The position numbers and the translations under genes were made by a program. Below are positions 46,856-56,345 of a stretch of DNA of 64,000 nucleotides, piece after piece (the stretch's first letter is position 1; every line of letters begins with the position of its first letter). This stretch comes from Oceaniovalibus sp. ACAM 378. GTDB taxonomy: Bacteria > Pseudomonadota > Alphaproteobacteria > Rhodobacterales > Rhodobacteraceae. The stretch covers positions 56,778-120,777 of the forward strand of contig NZ_VSJK01000015.1 of the NCBI RefSeq assembly GCF_008085915.1, given 5' to 3'. Under the pieces are notes generated by a model. The model searched no databases and had not been told where the DNA came from. It saw only the letters and a list, made by a program, of their open reading frames with translations.

Positions 46856-48955
46856 ATGCGGCTGTCAGTGGCGGCAATTGCAATATGCTGCGGCAGTGCG
46901 CTTTCTGCGCAGGTTGTTGATAGTGGCTACAATTCTTATGGGTATCCGGGTCTGATAGACATACCGGGAGCTTTCAGCCGCCCCGACGCCGAATTGGCAT
47001 TTACCACCAGCCATTTCCGCAATCAGACCCGAAATACGTTGACCTTCCAGATTACGCCCCGCCTGTCGGGCAGCTTTCGATACTCGTTGCTGTACGATAT
47101 CCGCCCTAATCCGGGTGGTGATGTGACGGATTTCCGCTTCGACCGAAGTTTTTCGCTCCACTACCGGTTTCTCGACGAAGCTGGATGGATGCCGGCCATG
47201 GCTGTGGGGCTGAATGATTTTTTGGGCACCGGGCTTTATTCCTCGGAATATGTGGTGGCTTCCAAGACCATTACCCCGCGTCTGCAACTGACCGGTGGAA
47301 TCGGCTGGGGTCGGCTTGCCGGCGTCAGCTCATTCAGTAACCCGCTGTCGATCGTGTCGGATCGATTTGATACGCGACCGGACCGGGGCAGTGACCAGGG
47401 CGGGCTTGTGCGCACCAACAACTGGTTTCGCGGGGATGCGGCCCTGTTTGGCGGAGTCGTGTGGCAAGCCACCGAACGGTTGGCTTTAGCGGCCGAGTAT
47501 TCCTCGGACGCTTATCCCAATGAGGACGGCAGCGCGTTTGATCGCGAGTCACCCTTCAATTTCGGTGCCACCTATAAACTGCGACCGAATGTATCGCTTG
47601 GCGTGAACTATCTCTATGGGTCCGAGATCGGAGCGCAGATCACGCTCGCAACAAACCCGAAGGATCCGCGTTATTTTGGTGGATTGGACAAGGCCCCGCC
47701 TGCGGTTGTCCCGCGGGGCAGGGGGGCTGTGGCTCTAGGTTGGGGTGATCTGCCGGGGTCACGCGCAGCCATTCGCAGCAAACTGGAAGCGGCGCTGACG
47801 GCGCAGGGGATCACCCTGCACGGCTTGCAAGTCGAAACCGAGAGTGCCCGCGTCGAGATCGAGAATGACACCTATCCTTCATCGGCTCAGGCGATCGGGC
47901 GTACCGCACGGGCGATGACTGCCGCGATGCCGGATTCGGTTGAAATTTTCACGATCACAACCGTGGTCAAGGGCATGTCCGGATCTTCGGTCACGCTTCG
48001 ACGGAAAGATATCGAGCAACTTGAACATCGGCTGGATAACAGCTGGGAAAGCTATACCCGCGCAGTCATCAGCACGGAACGCGAGGTGGGTACGCCACTC
48101 AGCGGCGTATTCCCACGCTTTGACTATGATCTCGGGCCGTATCTCAAGCCCGGCTTGTTCGATCCCGACGAGCCGCTGCGGCTGGATCTGGGGGTCGAGC
48201 TGAAAGCCTCCTATGAGCCGGCGCCCGGGTTCGTGTTCTCGGGGCGCGTACGTCAGAAACTGGCGGGCAATCTTGACTCTTCAACGCGCGCATCGACATC
48301 GGTTCTTGAGAAAGTGCGCAGCGAAGCATTCCTGTATGACAAGGCCGACGGACCAACCCTGAACGAGCTGACCGGAGCGTATTACTTCAAGCCCGGTAAC
48401 GATCTCTATGGTCGGGTCACCGCTGGATACCTTGAAGAAATGTTCGGCGGTGTTTCCGCAGAACTGCTGTGGAAAGTGCCCAACAGCCGGGTCGCTTGGG
48501 GGATCGAGGCGAACTATGTCAAACAGCGCGATTTCGATCAGCAGTTCGGCTTTCGTGACTATGGCGTCGCCACCGGTCATGCGTCGCTCTATTGGGATGT
48601 CGGCAACGGGTTTCATGCCCAGGTCGATGCCGGGCGCTATCTGGCCGGGGACTGGGGCGCGACGCTGACCATCGACCGTGAGTTCAAAAATGGCTGGAAA
48701 GTCGGCGCATTTGCCACCCTGACCGATGTATCCTTTGACGATTTCGGCGAAGGATCATTCGACAAGGGGTTGAAGCTGACCATCCCAATCGGCTGGCTTT
48801 CTGGCCAACCCGATCGGGACCGCCCGACCACGGTGATCCGTCCCGTACTGCGGGACGGCGGTGCGCGGCTGAACGTGACCGGACGCCTTTACGAAGAAGT
48901 GCGCGGGACACAAGGACAGGATCTGCGCGACAGTTGGGGGCGGTTCTGGCGATGA
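46856..48955 (+). CDS. YjbH-like outer-membrane exopolysaccharide protein
   Basis: A 699-residue exported protein: signal (RLSVAAIAICCGSALSAQ), then the YjbH-type opening NSYGYPGLIDIPGAFSRPDAELAFT and many aromatic beta-strand repeats (for example NDLYGRVTAGYLEEMFGGVSAELLW), ending in a short Arg-rich tail. ATG 46856 has GAGGA 8 bases upstream; ATGs at 46850 and 46835 are also in frame. YjbH proteins are thought to form outer-membrane barrels for EPS secretion. The next gene overlaps by 4 bp. Confidence 0.88.
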   Translation: MRLSVAAIAICCGSALSAQVVDSGYNSYGYPGLIDIPGAFSRPDAELAFTTSHFRNQTRNTLTFQITPRLSGSFRYSLLYDIRPNPGGDVTDFRFDRSFSLHYRFLDEAGWMPAMAVGLNDFLGTGLYSSEYVVASKTITPRLQLTGGIGWGRLAGVSSFSNPLSIVSDRFDTRPDRGSDQGGLVRTNNWFRGDAALFGGVVWQATERLALAAEYSSDAYPNEDGSAFDRESPFNFGATYKLRPNVSLGVNYLYGSEIGAQITLATNPKDPRYFGGLDKAPPAVVPRGRGAVALGWGDLPGSRAAIRSKLEAALTAQGITLHGLQVETESARVEIENDTYPSSAQAIGRTARAMTAAMPDSVEIFTITTVVKGMSGSSVTLRRKDIEQLEHRLDNSWESYTRAVISTEREVGTPLSGVFPRFDYDLGPYLKPGLFDPDEPLRLDLGVELKASYEPAPGFVFSGRVRQKLAGNLDSSTRASTSVLEKVRSEAFLYDKADGPTLNELTGAYYFKPGNDLYGRVTAGYLEEMFGGVSAELLWKVPNSRVAWGIEANYVKQRDFDQQFGFRDYGVATGHASLYWDVGNGFHAQVDAGRYLAGDWGATLTIDREFKNGWKVGAFATLTDVSFDDFGEGSFDKGLKLTIPIGWLSGQPDRDRPTTVIRPVLRDGGARLNVTGRLYEEVRGTQGQDLRDSWGRFWR

Positions 48956-49548
48956 GAAGAATACTGATCTTTCTGTGCGGACTTGCTCTGGGCGGGTGTA
49001 CGCAACAAGCCACTCCGGACCTGCGCAGCCAGATCACGCCTCGGTTGCTGGCCTCCACGACCCAGCCGCTTTTGCTGGTTGAGGCGGAGATGATCCAAAC
49101 TGCGGCAACACTGGTGCAGGTGGCAAACCGTGACGGGACAGTCGATTGGCGCACTGGCGACAACGTCTCGCTGACGTTCCGGCAGGGGGTTGTCATCGGC
49201 ACGCGCGGACTGGGCGACGATCTGATGACCGCCGATGTTGACGGCACAGTCCTGATGTTGGCCGGGCGACAGCCGGCAGAAGATTACAACCGCTTTGCCA
49301 GCCGGCTGGACGGAGAGTATCAGACGCAATTTGAAAGCTTCCTGTGCCGAAACACGGGACACGAGCCGGTGGCCTTCGACAGTTTTGGCCGAACGCGCCA
49401 GACCACACGGATCACCGAATTGTGCCGCAATCCCGACCGCAGTTTCGAAAACACCTATTGGGTAGGGTCCGACGGAACGATGTGGAAATCTCGCCAATGG
49501 ATCAGCCCGAACGTTGGGTATCTTACAACCGAGCGTCTGGTGCGCTAA
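48952..49548 (+). CDS. YjbF/GfcB-like lipoprotein
   Basis: A 198-residue lipoprotein: signal ending in lipobox LALGGC (Cys16), then TTQPLLLVEAEMIQTAATLVQVANRDGTVDWRTGDNVSLTFRQGVVIGTRGLGDDLMTAD, the YjbF-type core. The Cys pair in SFLCRNTGHE and ITELCRNPDR may form a disulfide. The ATG at 48952 overlaps the YjbH stop (ATGA). It acts with YjbH and Wza in capsule or EPS export. Confidence 0.88.
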   Translation: MRRILIFLCGLALGGCTQQATPDLRSQITPRLLASTTQPLLLVEAEMIQTAATLVQVANRDGTVDWRTGDNVSLTFRQGVVIGTRGLGDDLMTADVDGTVLMLAGRQPAEDYNRFASRLDGEYQTQFESFLCRNTGHEPVAFDSFGRTRQTTRITELCRNPDRSFENTYWVGSDGTMWKSRQWISPNVGYLTTERLVR

Positions 49549-49583
49549 ACGCTACTGATGCATTTCGAGGAAAGTTTGCCGAT

Positions 49584-50951
49584 ATGATGTACCGCTCTAC
49601 CGCTGCAACACTTCTGCTGGGTGTCGGCTTTGCCGTCGCCTCTTGCGGCGTGACGTACACAAGCCCCTCGGTTAGTGAGAACGCTCAAGGGGTGGATGTT
49701 CGGGTGTTGTCGTTGACATCGCAGAGCGTGCTCATGGCGAATCGCAGCCCCTATACGCCCCGGGCGCTGCCTTCGGCGTTTTACCAGACATCGGGCGGCG
49801 GTGAGCTGCGCGGGGTTGGCGCCCTGCCCGAGCAGCCCTATATGCCGCGCGAAACCCGCGGCACGCAGGAGTTGCGGGTTCCCCCGGCTGCGCAAGTCGG
49901 ACCATATGAAATCGGCGTAGGGGATGTCGTTCTTCTCGCCACCAAATCCGCCGGTACGACCGTTGAACAGTTGAGCGGGCTTCTGGCCGCCCAGACCCAA
50001 CGGCAGGGTTATACGGTGCGCGACGATGGCACGATCTCGATCCCCGATGTGGGGCAGGTACGGATCGGCGGCATGACGCTGGACCAAGCCGAAGCCGAGG
50101 TGTTTCAACTGCTGGTGACAAACGGCATTGATCCGGCGTTCTCGCTTGAGGTGAGTGAGTTCAACAGCAAACGGGTGGCTGTCGGTGGCGCGGTGCGCAG
50201 CGCGACGGTGCTGCCCCTGTCGCTTAATCCACTGAGCCTGAACGAGGCGCTGACCCTTGCCGGCGGTCTGGCCGTGCAGGACGAGGAATTTGCCACGATC
50301 CGGATCTATCGCGATGGCACACTTTACCAGATTCCGTTTGAAACCTATCAGCAGCGATCCGATTTGCAGGACCTGCGCTTGCAGGAGGGCGATGCGGTCT
50401 ATGCTGATACGACCTATGATCTGGATCGCGCGCTGCGGTTTTATGAGCAGCAGATCAACGTGATCAATTTGCGCCGCGGTGCCCGTTCGCAGGCTCTGGG
50501 TGAGTTGCAAAGCGAAATCGGGCTGCGCCGCTCGGCTCTTGACGAACAACGCAGCAATTTTCAGGCGCGCACGTCGCTGGATGCCGAAGACCGCGATTAT
50601 GTCTATCTCTCGGGTGAGGTGTCGAAACAGGGACGGTTCCCGCTGCCCTATGGCCGCCACGCGACTCTCGCAGATGCGCTCTATGGTTCGGGTGGATTTC
50701 CGACAGTCACCGGCAGCCCCAGCGACATCTATGTTCTGCGCCCATCGACCAATCCTGCAGAATTTGGTGCAGTGACCGCCTGGCATCTGGACGCCCGCAA
50801 TGCGGCGACGATCACCCTGGCCACCCGGATGCAGATGCGCCCCGACGATGTGATTTTCATCAAGGAGCAGCCGATCACCAGCTGGAACCGGGCGGCCAGC
50901 CAGTTCTTCCCGATCGTGATCGGCGCGGCAACGGATGCGGTCGGAGGCTGA
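49584..50951 (+). CDS. Wza-like polysaccharide export lipoprotein
   Basis: A 455-residue outer-membrane protein with lipobox GFAVASC (Cys near residue 18). It contains the Poly_export domain (YEIGVGDVVLLAT, TVRDDGTISIPDVGQVRIGGMTLDQAE) and two SLBB-like domains (SKRVAVGGAVRSATVLPL and DYVYLSGEVSKQGRFPLP). It forms the octameric outer-membrane EPS channel. GAGGAAAG precedes the ATG by about 10 bases. Convergent with the autokinase gene. Confidence 0.92.
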   Translation: MMYRSTAATLLLGVGFAVASCGVTYTSPSVSENAQGVDVRVLSLTSQSVLMANRSPYTPRALPSAFYQTSGGGELRGVGALPEQPYMPRETRGTQELRVPPAAQVGPYEIGVGDVVLLATKSAGTTVEQLSGLLAAQTQRQGYTVRDDGTISIPDVGQVRIGGMTLDQAEAEVFQLLVTNGIDPAFSLEVSEFNSKRVAVGGAVRSATVLPLSLNPLSLNEALTLAGGLAVQDEEFATIRIYRDGTLYQIPFETYQQRSDLQDLRLQEGDAVYADTTYDLDRALRFYEQQINVINLRRGARSQALGELQSEIGLRRSALDEQRSNFQARTSLDAEDRDYVYLSGEVSKQGRFPLPYGRHATLADALYGSGGFPTVTGSPSDIYVLRPSTNPAEFGAVTAWHLDARNAATITLATRMQMRPDDVIFIKEQPITSWNRAASQFFPIVIGAATDAVGG

Positions 50952-50961
50952 TCCGATGCAG

Positions 50962-50994
50962 GCGGGTGCTGAATGAAACCACATTCGCACCCGC
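50962..50994. terminator. Bidirectional terminator between convergent EPS genes
   Basis: A 13-bp stem with a single bulged base: GCGGGTGC at 50962-50969 plus GAATG at 50971-50975 pair with CATTC at 50982-50986 plus GCACCCGC at 50987-50994. It lies between the stops of the Wza-like gene and the autokinase gene. Confidence 0.75.
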
Positions 50995-50999
50995 ACCGC

Positions 51000-53123
51000 T
51001 CAGCTTTCGTAGTAGCTTTGTCCGTATTTGGAATAGGCGCCGTATTTGCCGCCATATCCGTATTTCTTCATACCTGCCGCATCGATCTGTGACAGCACCG
51101 TGCCGGTCACGCGCAGATTCAGGGATTCGAATTGCCGCAGACCTTCGGCGACCTGACTTCTGGTCGTGCTGTCCCATTTCACGGTATAGATAATCGCATC
51201 AGCATGGGGGGCGATCACCCTTGCGTCGGGAACCACCAGAACCGGCGGCGTGTCGATGATCACATAGTCATAGGCATCCCGCGCTTCCTGCAGGAAAGAG
51301 GCGAACCGGTCGGACGAAAACAGGTCGGCGGCGTTGATCGAGGTCTTCTCTCCCATGATGATGTCGGCATTCATCCGCGGATCGCGCACGACGACCTCGT
51401 CAAAGGTCTTTTCCCCGGCTATCAGGGCGGCCAGCCCACCCTTTTCGCTCGCCTTGAAGTATTCGCCGAAGGTCCGACGACGAATGTCGCCTTCGATCAG
51501 CAGCACCTTGCGACCAAGGCCCGACAGGTTCTGCGCCAGTGCGATGGCCTGAGTGGTCTTTCCCTCTGACGGGATCGACGAAGTTGACATGATCACCTTG
51601 CAGGGTGCGTCGACATTGGACATCAGGACCGAAGTGCGCAGGTTGCGGATCGCCTCGGCAGCAGCCGAAGTGGGTTTGGACGTCAGATAGTCCAGCAGCT
51701 CGCTGCGCTTTTTGATTGGGATGCGCGGGATCTGGCCAAGTACGGTATATCCGGTGCGCGCCTCAAGATCTTCGGCAGTGCGGAAGTGGTTTCTGAGGGC
51801 TTCGAGCACCAGCACGACTGCGGCGCCGATGAGGGCTCCCAGCATCAGAGAGATGGCCAAAATCAAGCTTTTGCGCGGTTCGACATATCTGCCGTCCTCG
51901 GCCATCGACAGGATACGGCTGTCGGCCCGTTGCAGGCCGCGCTGGATTGTCGTTTCCTTAAGGCGCGTCAGGAAGCTCTCATAGAGAACGCGCGTCGCCT
52001 CTACCTCCCGACGCATCTGCTCAAGCCCGATTAGATTGGCAGATTGGGTTTTCATCCGGGTCTCCTGCCGACCAACAGAATCGGCAAGGGCTTCTTCCTG
52101 AGCATTTGCGCGTTCGATTGCGCTGGTGTCTCGCGTGATGAGCAGGTCCAGACGGGCATCGAAGACGTCCCGATCGAAATTGGAAGTCGCGTTACGCACT
52201 ATGGTCGCGAGGGTCGGATCGTCGAACGCGCTGACAATCTTGGCCATATCACCGGTCTCAACAGCAGCGCGGCGCGCGGCAAGACGGTCGGTCGCGGCGG
52301 CTTTTTCCGTGCGGGCCTGAGTCAGGCGTTGCCGCAAATCGCGCAACTGCTGGTTTTCAGCCTCAAGGATCTCTGGACTGATCAGCTCGCTTTCAGCCTG
52401 AAGCCTTTTGATCCCGTCTTCCCGGTCACGCAGCTCGATCTCAAGATCGCGCACCCGTTCCGACAGCCATGTTACAGCTTGTTCCGTCGCTTTGAATTTA
52501 TCGTTGATCTGATTGTCGATATAGATCTCGGCCAGAGCGTTCACGATACGCACCGATTTGCCGGGGCTCTCGGTCTTGGCCGAGATATTGAAGATATAGG
52601 TGTTACGCTGGTTCGATGCAGAGACGATTCCGCGCACGGCTGACGCTGCCTGACTTTGCAGGCGATCGATGTCGGGGGCGGAAGGCGTCGGTTGTGCGCT
52701 TTTGAAAAGGCTCGTGATCCGGTTGCGGATCGCCCCGGGCGTGAACGACGGGTCCGGTCTCAGGGTGGCGTTGAATTCGGGGTCGTCTGTCAGGTTCAAC
52801 CGGGCGACGACCTGTTTTATCAGGTCGGTCGAGCGGATGACTTCCAGTTCGGTGTTGATGCTGGCGGCATCCGTCGAGACCCCGGACATGACACTTTCCA
52901 GATCCATGACATTGCTGCTGCGCACGTCAAGAACGAGGGAAGCGGTCGCCTGATACTTTGGCACCGCCACACCATAGGCATAGTATCCGCCGAGCAAGAG
53001 TGCGATGCCTGCAGCGCCAAGGATTGCCGCTTTTCCTCGCCAAAGGGTGGCCAAAAGCGACAGAATATCGATGTCGGTATCATCCTGATCATCGAGTGCC
53101 GGATTCATTCTTTTGCCAGCCAT
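51000..53123 (-). CDS. Wzc/ExoP-type polysaccharide copolymerase and tyrosine autokinase
   Basis: A 707-residue inner-membrane protein. Wzz domain with two helices (about residues 30-50 and 425-445) enclosing a long coiled-coil region, then a BY-kinase domain: Walker A SSIPSEGKTTQ, Walker A' LLIEGDIRRRT, Walker B VIIDTPPVL. It ends in a Tyr-rich tail (KKYGYGGKYGAYSKYGQSYYES) for autophosphorylation. ATG 53123 was chosen over a TTG at 53141. It controls chain length and export together with the Wza-like channel. Confidence 0.92.
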   Translation of the reverse strand: MAGKRMNPALDDQDDTDIDILSLLATLWRGKAAILGAAGIALLLGGYYAYGVAVPKYQATASLVLDVRSSNVMDLESVMSGVSTDAASINTELEVIRSTDLIKQVVARLNLTDDPEFNATLRPDPSFTPGAIRNRITSLFKSAQPTPSAPDIDRLQSQAASAVRGIVSASNQRNTYIFNISAKTESPGKSVRIVNALAEIYIDNQINDKFKATEQAVTWLSERVRDLEIELRDREDGIKRLQAESELISPEILEAENQQLRDLRQRLTQARTEKAAATDRLAARRAAVETGDMAKIVSAFDDPTLATIVRNATSNFDRDVFDARLDLLITRDTSAIERANAQEEALADSVGRQETRMKTQSANLIGLEQMRREVEATRVLYESFLTRLKETTIQRGLQRADSRILSMAEDGRYVEPRKSLILAISLMLGALIGAAVVLVLEALRNHFRTAEDLEARTGYTVLGQIPRIPIKKRSELLDYLTSKPTSAAAEAIRNLRTSVLMSNVDAPCKVIMSTSSIPSEGKTTQAIALAQNLSGLGRKVLLIEGDIRRRTFGEYFKASEKGGLAALIAGEKTFDEVVVRDPRMNADIIMGEKTSINAADLFSSDRFASFLQEARDAYDYVIIDTPPVLVVPDARVIAPHADAIIYTVKWDSTTRSQVAEGLRQFESLNLRVTGTVLSQIDAAGMKKYGYGGKYGAYSKYGQSYYES

Positions 53124-53275
53124 AGTTCCGAACTCTGACAATAACTCACGGTAAAGCAGATGATCTATGGCCCCAGACAGGGGGTCGCAACCACTAACCG
53201 ACAGTGTTGAGTGGAATCGTCAAAATGCCGCCGTGCCACCGCAGGTTGGGGGCGAGCGCCCGGATCATTTTCCCG

Positions 53276-54058
53276 TTATCTTTGTAGGAAACGATAGGCG
53301 ATAAGACCGACGCGCTCGCGAATAGCGATATTTAAATTGATGAGGTTTCCAGTGAGATCCCAGCCCAGCCCACGGCCCATATCGCGGCTGCGGAAATCAA
53401 CGGGCCATGGTATGATACTGCTCCAACCTGCCGAGATGAAACTGTCAACAGAGCGCGGCATGTGAAAGGCGCTTGTAATCAGTACCCAGGTCTCATCTGG
53501 CGGCGGTGCGATCAGGGCCGCGGTCAGGGTGGCATTCTCGGCTGTGTTGCGCGAGGCTCTTTCAAAGGTGATGCGGGCTGGATCGACGCCCTGCTCGGCG
53601 AAAAAGCGTTCGGCCACCGATGCCCCCGACCAATTATTGCTCGTGACGTCACGCAAGGCTCCGCTGCCTCCGGTAAAGACGATGCGGGCATTCGGGTTTT
53701 CGCGAGCCAGCGCCAATGTCGCGGTGAAACGTTCCGCGCCGTCGCCCAGGATCACCTGATCCCAACGTGCCGAAAGATATGCGTCCTCGCCACCGCCCAG
53801 AACAACAATACCATCAATATTAGTTAGTTTTGGTGCGATTGGATAACGGGTTTCGAGTTGGCGCAGCAACAGATCTCCGATTGGCAGCACTGAAATGCCA
53901 ATGGTCGCCACCAGCGTCATGATACCCGCCCAGAGCGCCAGACGTTGCCGACGGCGCCAGACCCCTAGAAAGGTCAGGCAAATCCCCAATACGATCCAGC
54001 TGTCGGGACGGATCAGGGCCCACACAACCTTGGATGCGATGAAGAATGCGGTGTCCAT
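53276..54058 (-). CDS. YdcF/ElyC-like DUF218 membrane protein
   Basis: A 260-residue protein with two N-terminal helices (about residues 8-25 and 38-58) and a DUF218 domain: IDGIVVLGGGEDAYLSARWD, ARIVFTGGSGALRD, FERASRNTAENA, WVLITSAFHMPRSV. The family includes ElyC, linked to undecaprenyl-phosphate and envelope polysaccharide. Four bases separate it from the upstream glycosyltransferase gene, placing it in the EPS operon. Confidence 0.85.
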   Translation of the reverse strand: MDTAFFIASKVVWALIRPDSWIVLGICLTFLGVWRRRQRLALWAGIMTLVATIGISVLPIGDLLLRQLETRYPIAPKLTNIDGIVVLGGGEDAYLSARWDQVILGDGAERFTATLALARENPNARIVFTGGSGALRDVTSNNWSGASVAERFFAEQGVDPARITFERASRNTAENATLTAALIAPPPDETWVLITSAFHMPRSVDSFISAGWSSIIPWPVDFRSRDMGRGLGWDLTGNLINLNIAIRERVGLIAYRFLQR

Positions 54059-54061
54059 GGC

Positions 54062-55174
54062 TCAGGTCGTACCCCGGGTCGCGCGATCTATGGCACTGAG
54101 ATAGGCGGCGGCGACAAGCGCCTGATCGAACTCCTGCTCCATCTTGGACCTCCCCGCCCGACCCATCGCAGAGCGATCATCAGGGGTCAGCGCAAGAAAC
54201 CGCGCGCAGGCATCTGCAAGGCTGGCTCCGTCTTTCACCGCACACAGGTATCCGTTGCGCCCGTCATCCACCACGGCCCGGCAACCCGGAACGTCGGTTG
54301 CGATTAACGGGCGCGACATGGCCGCAGCTTCGATCAAAGTGCGCGGCGCACCTTCGCGGTAGGATGGCAGGACAACGCAACTTGCAGCGGCAATGTGGGG
54401 TCGCACATCGTCGGTCGTGCCAAGATATTCGATGATCCCTTCGTCCTGCCAGGCTTTGACGGTGTCCGCCCCGATGGCAGAACGGTTCGCCGAACCTGTC
54501 GCTCCCAGAAGGCGAAACCGGGCCTGCGGATGGCTGATGCGCAGGCGGCGCGCCGCCTCGGCATATTCCAGAACGCCCTTGTCCCGCAGTAATCGCCCAA
54601 TCATCAAAAAGACCGGTGGACCATCCGGTTGCGGCACGGGGGCAAAACGTTCGAGATCAATCCCGGACCCGGGTAGCAGGCGTGTCTGGCCATCTTTTAC
54701 CAGCCGTCGACGGACAAACAGATCGCGGTCGTCGTCGTTCTGGAAAAATACCGTTTCGAGCCCGCGGAACGCTTGTTTGTAAAGCGTTTCCGCCACGAAT
54801 TGTAACGCGCCGCCTGACAGAAAGGCTGTGCCAAGCCCGGAAACATTCGGGATAAACGGGATGCCGGCGTTCTTTGCCATGAGCGCACCGAAAAGGTTGT
54901 TCTTGATGGTCCATGACAGAATGACGTCTGGCGATTCCGATCGGAAATGCCTGCGGAACCGGTGCGCCAGAGCGGCGTCGCGCAGAGGGTTCAGCCCCTT
55001 GCTGTCCATGACAAGCGGCAGATGACGCACCCCCATTGCCGTCAGTTGCGACACGGTGTCGTCCGGCGGTGCAAGCAGAGTCACCCGGTCGCCGCGGTCA
55101 AGCAAGGCCTGTACAACCGGCATACGGAAATTCAAGACATTCCATGTCGTGTTGACGGTGATCAGGACGTGCAT
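54062..55174 (-). CDS. Glycosyltransferase family 4
   Basis: A 370-residue GT-B enzyme. The N-terminal acceptor domain starts with ITVNTTWNVLNFRMPVVQALLDRGDRVTLLAP. The C-terminal donor domain contains FLMIGRLLRDKGVLEYAEAARRL, VLPSYREGAPRTLIEAAAMSRPLIATDVPGCRAVV, the EX7E-type motif. Likely adds one sugar of the EPS repeat. Sits 124 bp after the EpsG-like gene. Confidence 0.9.
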   Translation of the reverse strand: MHVLITVNTTWNVLNFRMPVVQALLDRGDRVTLLAPPDDTVSQLTAMGVRHLPLVMDSKGLNPLRDAALAHRFRRHFRSESPDVILSWTIKNNLFGALMAKNAGIPFIPNVSGLGTAFLSGGALQFVAETLYKQAFRGLETVFFQNDDDRDLFVRRRLVKDGQTRLLPGSGIDLERFAPVPQPDGPPVFLMIGRLLRDKGVLEYAEAARRLRISHPQARFRLLGATGSANRSAIGADTVKAWQDEGIIEYLGTTDDVRPHIAAASCVVLPSYREGAPRTLIEAAAMSRPLIATDVPGCRAVVDDGRNGYLCAVKDGASLADACARFLALTPDDRSAMGRAGRSKMEQEFDQALVAAAYLSAIDRATRGTT

Positions 55175-55298
55175 GACAGCAGACGCGAAAAGTCGGGTTT
55201 TAGGCAGTTAAATCCGGGTTTCATGTGAACCTTTGATATCCTTCGACGAAGTTTCCATCTCCGGGCCGAGATCCGGCCGCATCCCGAGAGATCCACAG

Positions 55299-56345
55299 CT
55301 AGTAATATTGGGACTCGGGAAAGCCGAAAATCCAAGTTTGATACGGGAGGTAACATTGCTGAAAATGTGAGGACAACGTGGTCCAGACAGCGAAAACGAG
55401 GAACAGACCGATATAGGGTGCAACAGCGAACAGTTTCCGGTTCGCCCGCAACTGCAGATACGGTACCCGGGCAAATATGATGGTCTGGATGGGTATCAGA
55501 TAGTAGCCAAGCCGGTCAGCGATCACCGACGAGACCGGCAAAAGCAGGAACAGCGCCAACATGATCAGAGATCCGACTGTCACCAATTTGTAATCCTGCG
55601 GAAAGTGCGCGGCCCATTTCCGGCGCAGGAACAGAAAGAAGACGATGGCAGTCACGACCAGAAGGCCGACACGAAACGCCGCTCCGGCTGCATCGATTCC
55701 GGTGTCGATATAGCGGCTTGATGCCGTATCTGCCGCCTCGGTGGTCATAAGAAGCAGGGCGCCGGGAATAGCCAGAAGTCCCGAGAGCATGAGGCGTCGT
55801 TTTGAGTACACCCCATGCACCAATGGCGCGAGAAGCAGAAAAACGATGGCGCTGGAATGCAGTGAAGCTGCAATCAAGGTCAATACCAGAAAGCGGAAAA
55901 GACGCCGGTCGATGAACGCAGCGAATGCCACAGACATGAGTCCGATGGCTGCGCCTTGACGAATTCCGGACATCGGCATGTTGATGATCAGGATCGGGAA
56001 AAGCAGGATCAGGAAAGCCAGCGCATCGGGTTGGCGTCGCGCCAGAACGTGGACACCCCAAAAGAACACCGCCGATGATGCCACATTGATCCAGGGATAG
56101 GGCAACCCGAGCCAGTTCTGCAGCGCAAACAATCCGACCCAGAGCGGTTCTCTTTCTTCCAGAAGCCCAGCAAACGGGACGGAACCATAGACATAGAACT
56201 GGTTGAGATATCCGCCCCAATCGCATCCCACTTCGAATCTGAACGCCGAGAAAATGAAAAGCGACGCCAGCAGGACAGGGTACAGAGACCTCGTTTTCCC
56301 CAGACGGAGAAACATCAAACCGACATAAGTGGTCAGGTAGAGCAT
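55299..56345 (-). CDS. EpsG/Wzy-like polysaccharide polymerase
   Basis: A 348-residue integral membrane protein with about ten helices. It starts LYLTTYVGLMFLRLGKTRSLYPVLLASLFIFSAFRFEVGCDWGGYLNQFY, the EpsG-like R(F/Y)xxGxDxxxY region, and has the conserved INMPMSGIRQGAAIGLMSVAFAAF loop. EpsG-family proteins polymerise lipid-linked repeats. ATG 56345 overlaps the upstream glycosyltransferase by 13 bases, so the two are co-translated. Confidence 0.87.
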   Translation of the reverse strand: MLYLTTYVGLMFLRLGKTRSLYPVLLASLFIFSAFRFEVGCDWGGYLNQFYVYGSVPFAGLLEEREPLWVGLFALQNWLGLPYPWINVASSAVFFWGVHVLARRQPDALAFLILLFPILIINMPMSGIRQGAAIGLMSVAFAAFIDRRLFRFLVLTLIAASLHSSAIVFLLLAPLVHGVYSKRRLMLSGLLAIPGALLLMTTEAADTASSRYIDTGIDAAGAAFRVGLLVVTAIVFFLFLRRKWAAHFPQDYKLVTVGSLIMLALFLLLPVSSVIADRLGYYLIPIQTIIFARVPYLQLRANRKLFAVAPYIGLFLVFAVWTTLSSHFQQCYLPYQTWIFGFPESQYY